A stretch of DNA of 35,177 bases from Gammaproteobacteria bacterium (GTDB lineage Bacteria > Pseudomonadota > Gammaproteobacteria > Pseudomonadales > Pseudomonadaceae): NCBI GenBank assembly GCA_012728415.1, contig JAAYFD010000067.1:1-35177 (forward strand), read 5' to 3'. Of the stretch, positions 28,778 through 35,177 are shown piece by piece. How positions within the stretch are numbered: position 1 is the stretch's first letter; each line of letters begins with the position of its first letter. The translations under genes were made by a program, and so were the position numbers. The notes under the pieces were generated by a model. The model did not search any database and was not told the DNA's origin. It saw only the letters and a program-made list of their open reading frames with translations.

Positions 28778-29929
28778 ATGAGCAGCACCCTTGCAGACTG
28801 GGATATTCGCAACCCAGATGTGCTGGCAGACCAGCGCTCGGCCTATGACCGGATGCGTGAGCAGTGTCCGGTAGCACGTGACGGGCAGGGGCACTGGACC
28901 TTGTTTCGGCATGCTGATGTTTTGCGGGTGTTGCTTGATCACCAGACTTTTAGCAACCAGGTGTCACGTCATGTTTCTGTGCCCAATGGCATGGACCCGC
29001 CAGAGCATACACCGTTTCGACAGCTGATTGAGCCGTATTTCAGCGCGCAGCGGGTGGCCTGGTTCAAGCCGGTTTGCCGTGCCATCGCTGATGAACTGGC
29101 ACAAGCCTTGCGGGGCCAGCAGCAGGTGGACCTGATGGCCGACTTTGCGCTGCCGTTTGCCCTGCGTGCCCAGTGCGCCTTTATGGGCTGGCCGCAAGAG
29201 CTGCAACAGCCATTGGGGCAGTGGGCCAGCCAGAACCAGCAGGCCACATTGCAGCAGGACCGTACCGCGCTGGCACGGCTGGCCGCCGAGTTTGAAAATA
29301 TCGTAACTGAGCAGCTGACCGTGCGGCGTCAGCCCGGTGTGGCTGCGGATGCCGATATTACCACCGAGCTGATGCACGAGCAGATTGCAGGCCGCAGCCT
29401 GAGTGATATGGAGATTGCCAGTATTCTGCGCAACTGGACGGTGGGCGAGGTGGGGACGCTGGCGTCGGCCATCGGTATCATTGCGCACTTTCTGGCTGGC
29501 GAACCGGCGCTGCAGCAGCTATTGCGCGAACAGCCAGACAAGCTTTATTACGCCAATGATGAAATTCAGCGCATGCATAACCCGCTGCTGGAAAACCGTC
29601 GGCGTGCTGTTTGCCCGGTGGAGATTGGCGGGCGTCAGATTGCAGCTGGCGAGCGGGTTTATTTGAACTGGGTGGCGGTGAATCGTGACCCTGAAGTGTT
29701 TCCCGAACCAGAGCGCTTTTCATGGGAGCGCAATCCGCAGGACAACCTGCTGTATGGTGCTGGTGTTCACGTTTGCCCGGGTGCGCCCATGGCGCGTATG
29801 GAACTGGTCGAGGTGATCGATAGCCTGTTGCAGCACAGTCGCAATCTGGAGCTGGCTACCGGCCAGGAGCAGGTACTGGCACAGTACCCGGCCACCGGCT
29901 ATGCACAGCTCTGGTTGAGCGGGTTCTAA
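28778..29929 (+). CDS. Cytochrome P450 with atypical I-helix
   Basis: Soluble bacterial haem monooxygenase-fold protein, 383 aa. Three consecutive ATG codons follow GGAGG; the third (28778) has the best spacing (seven bases). Haem loop YGAGVHVCPG with the thiolate Cys333 (Tyr in place of the usual Phe); K-helix E262-I-Q-R265; C-helix HTPFR (77-81). The I-helix reads WTVGEVGTLASAIG (220-233), where the usual A-G-x-E/D-T has Val and Gly in place of the acid-alcohol pair. Known of P450s: that pair helps oxygen activation, so a different chemistry or peroxide use is possible. No redox partner gene is nearby; substrate unknown. Confidence 0.9.
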   Translation: MSSTLADWDIRNPDVLADQRSAYDRMREQCPVARDGQGHWTLFRHADVLRVLLDHQTFSNQVSRHVSVPNGMDPPEHTPFRQLIEPYFSAQRVAWFKPVCRAIADELAQALRGQQQVDLMADFALPFALRAQCAFMGWPQELQQPLGQWASQNQQATLQQDRTALARLAAEFENIVTEQLTVRRQPGVAADADITTELMHEQIAGRSLSDMEIASILRNWTVGEVGTLASAIGIIAHFLAGEPALQQLLREQPDKLYYANDEIQRMHNPLLENRRRAVCPVEIGGRQIAAGERVYLNWVAVNRDPEVFPEPERFSWERNPQDNLLYGAGVHVCPGAPMARMELVEVIDSLLQHSRNLELATGQEQVLAQYPATGYAQLWLSGF

Positions 29930-29985
29930 CTATTGAGCCTTGGGCTGCACCGGTTATGCTGGCCTGCGCAGTATCCACAGCCCAC

Positions 29986-30008
29986 TGTACGAGCCACTTC
30001 AGTGTCGA
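29986..30008 (+). repeat. REP-like degenerate repeat
   Basis: TGTACGAGCCACTTCAGTG followed by TCGA. It has the same TGTA-GAG-core-TTCAG-CGA layout as the elements at 3903 and 3998. It lies in the convergent spacer between the P450 and FUSC genes. Confidence 0.45.
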
Positions 30009-30037
30009 CCTGTGGATGAGGCTATGCGCCAACTGGC

Positions 30038-32206
30038 CTACTGCACTGCCAGCCGGCTTGCCAGTTTGTGTAGCGGAGCCAGTTGCTGACTGATCAGTAA
30101 CAGCTGGCCGTGCAGCAAGCGCAGGTTGTCGTCTTCAGCCAGTGGCATGGCACGTAGGCGCTGGTACTGTTCTTCTTCAATGGCGCAATCGGTGTTGAGC
30201 GGTTTCAGCTCCTGCATATTGTCGGCCAGACGCTCCAAGCTGTCGGCCAGTTGCTCGGCTTCTCGGTTAAGCGACGGATAATTGGGCGCGTCAGCCAAGT
30301 TGTCACGGTGCGCACCGAGCGCAGAAATATAGCTCAGCAAGCTGTGTGAGTAGAGTAAAAACTCGAAGCCGGTATCGCTTTGCCGGCGATAGTGGCCGGG
30401 CTCCTTGAGCATGTTACCCAAGCTGCTGCTGAGTGCCGCGTTGGCGTTGTGTGCTTCGCGTCGGGCAATCCGGTATTGCATGTCGTCGGTTTTGCCCAGG
30501 CTATATTCCTGCATGATGTGGCGTAAATACTTGCTGTTGGCCCGCAGGGTGGCGGCTGCCACCAAGTGCAAACGGCGGCCTTGCCAGTCAGGCAAGATAA
30601 AAAACACCGCCAACCCAGCGATCAAACTGCCGATTACGGTATCTATCAGGCGTGGTAAAAACAGGTCATAGCCATGGCCAATCTGGTTGAAGCAGATCAG
30701 CATCATCATGGTGATAAATGCGGTAGATGCTTTGAAATGGCTGGTACGGGTGGCGAAGTAGCCCACACCGGCGGCAATGGCAAACAGTGCCTGCACCCAA
30801 AGCAGTGGTGTGATTTGGAATAGCAGCCAGCTCATGGCCAGCCCCTGAATGGTGCCGATGATGCGTTGCAGCATGCGCACACGGGTAGCCGCATAATGCG
30901 GGCGACACACAAACACCGTGGTCATCAGAATCCAGTAACCTTGCTCTGGAGCGACCACGTGCATGATCAACAGACACAGGGCCACGGCCGCCGATAGGCG
31001 AATGGCATGACGTAAGAGGCTGGATTTGAGGCTGAAATGCTGCGTCACCCGCAGCATGGCTTCACGCAGGCTTTGCGGTTCGCGGTCAAACAGGCTGCTG
31101 TCCTGATGCAGAGATAAAGCATCTGGGTTGCTGGCTTGGCCGAGCAACTGATCCATGGTGGCGAGGTTGCGCGCCAGTGAACGCAGTGAACGCAGCAGGT
31201 CGTTCCACTCGGGATTGTTTTGTTTGTGCAGGTAGGCAATGGCGGCCTGTAAGTCCTCAAGTGCTTGAGCATGGCCGGGGCCATAGTCAAACGGCTGGCG
31301 CAGCTCGATGGCTTTGGCCAGTGCGTGGCAGGCATCACCCTGCTGGCGGATCAGGCGCAGGCAGCGAAACAGCACATCACTATGAAAAAACGCATCCGCC
31401 AGCTGTTGATAGGGCGCATGGCTGGAGGTCGCCCGCTCGTGCAGGTCCTGGGCCAGAAAGTACAGTTTTAGATAGCGGCTGGTGCTGGCGCGGGTGCGGT
31501 TGCGACCGACCCGTTGCAGGATCAGGTTTTTGCTGTCGTTCAGGGCTTCTACCAGGCGGGCGTTCTGTCGGGCCAGCTCCAGATGCTTGCTCTGGATATC
31601 CATGTTGCGCAGTGGCTCGAACAGTACCGACTTGGCTTTGAAATAATCACATTGACGGCGAAATAGCCGGGCCAGGCTCTGCTGTAACGGTTGCTGGGCA
31701 AAGGCTGCATACCAGATGACCGACAGCAGCCCATAGAGCAGGGCGCCACACAGTAGCAAAGGGGCGTATTGCCATAGTGCGGCATCGCTTGGGCTGTGTT
31801 GCTCCAGGCCAACCAGGGTGTAGATGCCGAGGATCAGGGTGGCGTAAGAAATCGATGCATAACGTGAACCGGCACCGCCCAGCACGATCAGCACGAAGGT
31901 TGCGCTTACCATGAACGCGGATAGCCAGAATGGGAAGGGATGCAGCATTTCGATTGCGGTGCTGATCAGCAAAAAGCAACCCAGGCTGACGCTGACCGCT
32001 AGCAGACGGCCTTGCCAGCTATCATCGCTTTCTGCCAGTGCCGAGGCGATCACGCCAAGATAAAGCGGAATGAGTGCGTCAATTCGCTCAAACAGCCAAA
32101 CCCAGCCAGTGCACAGGCTCAGTGCAATGAAAAAACGCAATCCCGGGCCGAATTTGTCCAGTGCCCAGAGATGGCGTAAGGACCGGGTAAAGCCGGAAGA
32201 AGGCAT
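30038..32206 (-). CDS. FUSC-family (YccS-like) inner-membrane protein
   Basis: A 722-aa membrane protein with two membrane blocks, about residues 20-165 and 395-535, each followed by a helical cytoplasmic part, the layout of the fusaric-acid-resistance/YccS family. The second block (AAVALCLLIMHVVAPEQGYWILMTTVFVCRPHYAATRVRMLQRIIGT-type region) is the most conserved, with the PxYxAT-RxxxRxxGT pattern. It has a good AAGGAG site and starts 24 bp after the DHA2 exporter stop, so the two form an operon. Efflux of aromatic acids is the usual assignment for relatives, unproven here. Confidence 0.85.
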   Translation of the reverse strand: MPSSGFTRSLRHLWALDKFGPGLRFFIALSLCTGWVWLFERIDALIPLYLGVIASALAESDDSWQGRLLAVSVSLGCFLLISTAIEMLHPFPFWLSAFMVSATFVLIVLGGAGSRYASISYATLILGIYTLVGLEQHSPSDAALWQYAPLLLCGALLYGLLSVIWYAAFAQQPLQQSLARLFRRQCDYFKAKSVLFEPLRNMDIQSKHLELARQNARLVEALNDSKNLILQRVGRNRTRASTSRYLKLYFLAQDLHERATSSHAPYQQLADAFFHSDVLFRCLRLIRQQGDACHALAKAIELRQPFDYGPGHAQALEDLQAAIAYLHKQNNPEWNDLLRSLRSLARNLATMDQLLGQASNPDALSLHQDSSLFDREPQSLREAMLRVTQHFSLKSSLLRHAIRLSAAVALCLLIMHVVAPEQGYWILMTTVFVCRPHYAATRVRMLQRIIGTIQGLAMSWLLFQITPLLWVQALFAIAAGVGYFATRTSHFKASTAFITMMMLICFNQIGHGYDLFLPRLIDTVIGSLIAGLAVFFILPDWQGRRLHLVAAATLRANSKYLRHIMQEYSLGKTDDMQYRIARREAHNANAALSSSLGNMLKEPGHYRRQSDTGFEFLLYSHSLLSYISALGAHRDNLADAPNYPSLNREAEQLADSLERLADNMQELKPLNTDCAIEEEQYQRLRAMPLAEDDNLRLLHGQLLLISQQLAPLHKLASRLAVQ

Positions 32207-32230
32207 GATGAAGCTCCTTGCAGGCAGAGA

Positions 32231-33862
32231 TCAGGGTACGCGCCGCATACGCATGTCCTTGATTGAGACCCAGAGCGCCAGCGACAGGGTGACCATGATA
32301 CTGGCAAAACCCAAAGTAAAGGCCAGATGCCAATTGCTGCGTGGCAGTACGGCAAACACCAGCGCAGTGATGACGGCAATGCCGACCGACGTGCCGATAC
32401 GCTGGCCGGTTTGCATGATAGCGCCTGAGCTACCGGCATAGGCAATGGGCACCTCGGCCAGCGTCAGTGTCTGGTTAGGACTGATTACGGAGCCCTGGCC
32501 CAGACCAAACAATGCCAGGCTGGCCAGCAACCACCAGTAGCTGAGCAAGCCATGCAGGTGCATTTGTACGATCAGTATGCTGGTGGCCAGTCCGAGTAGT
32601 GCCATGCACAGGCCGCCAATCACAATTTTGCGGCCGATACGGGTAACATGCTTGCCTGACCAGTTGGCTGACCAGGCCGAGAGCAGGGCAGATGGAATGC
32701 CAATCAGGCTGGCTTCCAGTGCGCTTTTGCCCAGCCCCAACTGGATGAAAAGCGGTACCAGCACCCAGACACTGGTCATGCCCAGAAAGTACAGCGTCAT
32801 GATGATTGCGCCATTGCGGTAGCTGGGAGTGTGAAAGATGTTCAGGTCGACCATCGGGCTGAACCCCATGCGCGCATACAGCCGCTCCCAGTGTACCCAC
32901 AGATAGAACAGCACCAGCCCCAGCGGTACCAGCAGCCACAGCAAATGGGCTTCCCGTGCTTCGACAAAGGGAAACAGCACTGCCAGCACACCCAGCCCCA
33001 ACAGCAAGGCTCCAACCGGGTCCAGCGAGCTGAGTCCCTGTTTTTTTGGTCCGGGTACCTGGGCTTGCGCCTGCGTCTGTGTACCTGAGCTACTGTGTCC
33101 GGACAAATCCGGACCTACAGTATTTTTCCGGACCGTGGATGCAAATAGATTGGCACGGCTGTTTGCTTCCTGTGTTTCAGCTTGCAGCAGACTGTGTCCG
33201 ACAGCCGGATCGCCGTTGGCCAGCCGGGGCCGATGCAGCAGCGGGCGGGGAAACCAGCGGTAGCCCAGCCAAAGTGTAAGCAGGCCAACCGGCACATTGA
33301 CCAGAAATGTCAGCCGCCAGCCAAAATTTTCGCCGCCCAGTTCGATCAGGAATCCGCCTAGCACCGGCCCTATGGCCACCGATACGCCCACCGCCGTGCC
33401 AAAAAAGCCGAACGCCCGGCCCCGCTCGGCTCCGCGAAAATACTGCTGGATCATGCCCACGCCCTGCGGGTTGATAAAGCCGGAACCCACGCCCTGGATA
33501 AAACGGGCCAGATTGAGCTGGTCAGCACTTTGCGCCAGCCCGGCTGCCACCGAAGCCAGGGTGAAAATGGCCACGCCGATCATGAAAAAACCGCCACGGC
33601 CCATCAGGTCGCCGGCCCGGCCGGCGCTGACCAGAACCACGCCAAAGGTCAGCGCATAGCCGGACAGCACCCACTGAATGTCCGACTGGCTGGCATGCAG
33701 CGCCTGCTGGATGGAAGCCAGCGCCACGTTGACAATGCTCACGCCCATCAGCGACATGAAGATGGCGGCCAGAATGACCATCAGAATACGCCAGCGGGCC
33801 GGGTCCTGACTGCCTGTAACGGCAGAAGAAGAGGCTGACAGGTGTTCTGCAGTGATGGACAT
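32231..33862 (-). CDS. DHA2-family (14-TM) MFS drug exporter with enlarged loop
   Basis: Proton-driven multidrug exporter, 543 aa. ATG 33862 (MSITAEHLSASS) has GGAG seven bases upstream; the frame opens 29 codons earlier without a site. Motif A-type GRAGDLMGRGGFFM, motif-C-like AIGPVLGGFLIELGGENFGWRLTFLVNVPVG and DIQWVLSGYAL match EmrB/QacA-type proteins. Between helices 6 and 7 there is an unusually long hydrophilic insert (about residues 215-275, 33040-33220) with TQTQAQAQ and three nearby TCCGGAC repeats in the DNA. No membrane-fusion partner (EmrA/HlyD) is present; the FUSC gene follows. Confidence 0.88.
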   Translation of the reverse strand: MSITAEHLSASSSAVTGSQDPARWRILMVILAAIFMSLMGVSIVNVALASIQQALHASQSDIQWVLSGYALTFGVVLVSAGRAGDLMGRGGFFMIGVAIFTLASVAAGLAQSADQLNLARFIQGVGSGFINPQGVGMIQQYFRGAERGRAFGFFGTAVGVSVAIGPVLGGFLIELGGENFGWRLTFLVNVPVGLLTLWLGYRWFPRPLLHRPRLANGDPAVGHSLLQAETQEANSRANLFASTVRKNTVGPDLSGHSSSGTQTQAQAQVPGPKKQGLSSLDPVGALLLGLGVLAVLFPFVEAREAHLLWLLVPLGLVLFYLWVHWERLYARMGFSPMVDLNIFHTPSYRNGAIIMTLYFLGMTSVWVLVPLFIQLGLGKSALEASLIGIPSALLSAWSANWSGKHVTRIGRKIVIGGLCMALLGLATSILIVQMHLHGLLSYWWLLASLALFGLGQGSVISPNQTLTLAEVPIAYAGSSGAIMQTGQRIGTSVGIAVITALVFAVLPRSNWHLAFTLGFASIMVTLSLALWVSIKDMRMRRVP

Positions 33863-34278
33863 GGATGCTCCGCATGGTTGGAGTGACAGGGCTTTTAGTG
33901 TAGTCGTGCTACAGGTGATAGGCGAGTGCTGCAAGCAGAGTAACGGCACTGGGGTGTGCGTGGCTTCCTTGGTTGCTGTGGTCCGTCAAGAAGCAGAGCA
34001 ATTGCCTGCTACACCAAGGCCGGGTGATGTCACTTCGCTTTCGGGTTGCACAACAAGCAGCAGCGTGCCCGGCTTCGTATGCCCGGCGCAGAGAGTTCAT
34101 GAAGTGAGCATGCGTCATTACGCCCCTGTTGCCATTGAAAATCACTTGATAGCGTAAAAGTTTCATCTGCATCTGGACACCTGGGTCTTCCAAGAGGCTT
34201 CCACGTGATACATGGATAACCACAGGCAGAAACAGCAAGGTGTCAAACGTGCAGTTTTTCGAGTAAGAGGAGAACATC
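33863..34278. other. Spacer between the divergent MFS and SDR genes
   Basis: A 416-bp region without a supported gene. It must carry both divergent promoters, but I could not pick a convincing -35/-10 pair. No strong palindrome or REP-like unit was found. Confidence 0.4.
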
Positions 34279-35031
34279 ATGTCTACCCGATTTACAAACA
34301 AAACCGCACTGATCACCGGTGGTGCGTCCGGCATTGGCAAGGCAACCGCGCTTAGACTCGCAGCAGAAGGTGCAGCCGTGGTGGTTGCCGATCTGCACGA
34401 GCAAGCCGCACAAACAGTGGTTGACGAAATTGTCAGCAAGGGCGGAAAAGCTGTTGCTTTTGGCGGCGACTTCACTTTGCCGGAGGTTAATGAGGCAGCG
34501 GTGTCCTTTACTGTTGATCAGTTTGGTGCGCTGCATTTGGCCTTCAACAACGCCGGCATCATCGGACCGCAGGGTCCGTTGCATGAAACCGAACTAAGCG
34601 GTTACAGGAAGCTGATGGATATCAACTTGGATGCCGTTTTTTACGGTATGAAATATGAAGTGCCCGCCATACTTGCCGCTGGCGGCGGAGCCATCGTCAA
34701 TACTGCTTCCATTCTGGGCCTGGTGGGTACCTCCGGCTATGTGCCCTATGTGACGGCCAAACATGCGGTGTCGGGTATGACCAAGAGTGCGGCGCTGCAG
34801 TATGCGGCACAGGGTATTCGCATCAACTCGGTCCATCCAGGCTACATTGATACACCACTGCTCAACGAGCTAAGCCGCGAGGAGTACAACTCGCTGGTTG
34901 CGCTGCACCCGATCGGCCGGCTGGGCCAGGCGGAAGAGGTTGCCAGTGTGGTGGCTTTTCTGCTGTCCGACGATGCATCCTTTGTTAGCGGGTCACAGTA
35001 CACGGTTGATGGCGGCTATACCGCGCAATAA
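34279..35031 (+). CDS. Short-chain dehydrogenase/reductase (classical SDR)
   Basis: A NAD(P)-dependent oxidoreductase of 250 aa. Cofactor motif TGGASGIG (residues 13-20), NNAG (92-95 region), catalytic Ser in NTASILG and Y-x-x-x-K in YVTAK, and the C-terminal SGSQYTVDGGYT are all present. An Asp after the second strand (VVVADLH) favours NAD(H). The start has a strong GAGGAG site. It resembles glucose/3-alpha-type 1-dehydrogenase SDRs, but the substrate cannot be inferred. An insertion-sequence end follows directly. Confidence 0.92.
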   Translation: MSTRFTNKTALITGGASGIGKATALRLAAEGAAVVVADLHEQAAQTVVDEIVSKGGKAVAFGGDFTLPEVNEAAVSFTVDQFGALHLAFNNAGIIGPQGPLHETELSGYRKLMDINLDAVFYGMKYEVPAILAAGGGAIVNTASILGLVGTSGYVPYVTAKHAVSGMTKSAALQYAAQGIRINSVHPGYIDTPLLNELSREEYNSLVALHPIGRLGQAEEVASVVAFLLSDDASFVSGSQYTVDGGYTAQ

Positions 35032-35036
35032 ATATT

Positions 35037-35115
35037 TGACCCGGTGCGCGACAAGCCCGCCGTTCAGGGCGGGGAAGGATAGCGCGGACGGCGCAGCCGT
35101 CCTTGTCTTTGGGTT
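35037..35115. mobile_element. End of an IS200/IS605-family element with subterminal hairpin
   Basis: CCCGCC-GTTCAG-GGCGGG (35056-35073) is the short imperfectly repeated hairpin typical of the ends of this family, recognised by the Y1 transposase. TTGAC at 35036-35040 may be the target motif kept beside the element end. The transposase C-terminus starts at 35116, so this is the non-coding end. The exact boundary is not certain. Confidence 0.6.
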
Positions 35116-35177
35116 TCAGTGTGGGGTTTGCTGCTGCTCGATGTACTGGCGCACGATGGAAATCGGCGCGCCGCCGC
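35116..35177 (-). CDS. tnpA: IS200/IS605-family Y1 transposase TnpA, C-terminal fragment (runs off window)
   Basis: On the minus strand the last 19 codons read GGAPISIVRQYIEQQQTPH then TGA. The GGAPI-S-V-QYIE-Q pattern is the conserved C-terminal helix of IS200-type single-strand transposases, which cut and join at hairpin ends. The rest lies beyond the right edge, so whether the gene is intact is unknown. Its 3' end faces the hairpin end; if tnpB exists it would be outside the window. Confidence 0.75.
   Translation of the reverse strand, partial: GGAPISIVRQYIEQQQTPH

Overview
The window reads as a chromosomal segment of a gammaproteobacterium of the Pseudomonas group (Pseudomonas sensu lato, possibly a Halopseudomonas-like lineage). 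Three things point there: the ftsY-ftsE-ftsX-rpoH order, the ahcY/metF pair with an S-adenosylhomocysteine (SAH) riboswitch, and short REP-like intergenic palindromes of the Pseudomonas type. The species assignment is inference.

Layout. 1-3.85 kb: 3' part of ftsY, then ftsE and ftsX (stop/start overlaps), then rpoH with a strong terminator. 3.9-5.3 kb: REP-like pair and a Bcr/CflA-type MFS exporter (minus). 5.4-11.0 kb: a nitrous-oxide reductase (nos) cluster with an FNR-type box, an N-terminally truncated nosZ, and intact nosD, nosF, nosY and nosL. 11.1-15.1 kb: rep helicase (minus), then a Tat-exported sulfide:quinone oxidoreductase and a small membrane protein. 15.1-15.5 kb: a repeat-rich convergent spacer with two 72-bp direct repeats and nested hairpins. 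15.5-22.9 kb: minus-strand betT, rhlE, metF and ahcY. metF and ahcY are separated by a 434-bp block bounded by inverted repeats and holding a heptamer array; ahcY is preceded by a SAH riboswitch and promoter. 23.2-24.3 kb: an EamA-type gene broken by one in-frame TGA, then a cytochrome c'-like lipoprotein. 24.4-28.5 kb: minus-strand PepSY protein / response regulator / sensor kinase operon and ligB. 28.7-29.9 kb: a cytochrome P450 behind a perfect CRP-type palindrome. 30.0-33.9 kb: minus-strand DHA2 MFS exporter plus FUSC-family membrane protein. 34.3-35.2 kb: an SDR oxidoreductase, then the edge of an IS200/IS605-type element with the C-terminus of its Y1 transposase.

How the genes fit together. 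FtsY delivers membrane proteins; FtsEX controls septal wall hydrolysis; RpoH is the heat-shock sigma factor. NosDFYL supply copper/sulfur maturation for NosZ, but the NosZ encoded here lacks its Tat signal and the His-His pair that binds the CuZ centre, so this cluster looks decayed or rearranged at its 5' end. AhcY and MetF serve the methionine/SAM cycle, with SAH sensing upstream of ahcY. The most unusual points are the broken nosZ with its regulatory region retained, the inverted-repeat block between metF and ahcY, the nested-hairpin repeats at 15.2-15.4 kb, the DnaA box overlapping a sigma-E-like element upstream of rpoH, and the atypical P450 I-helix. I did not find a clearly new multi-gene system; the nearest candidate for uncharacterised biology is the SQR plus small membrane protein pair.
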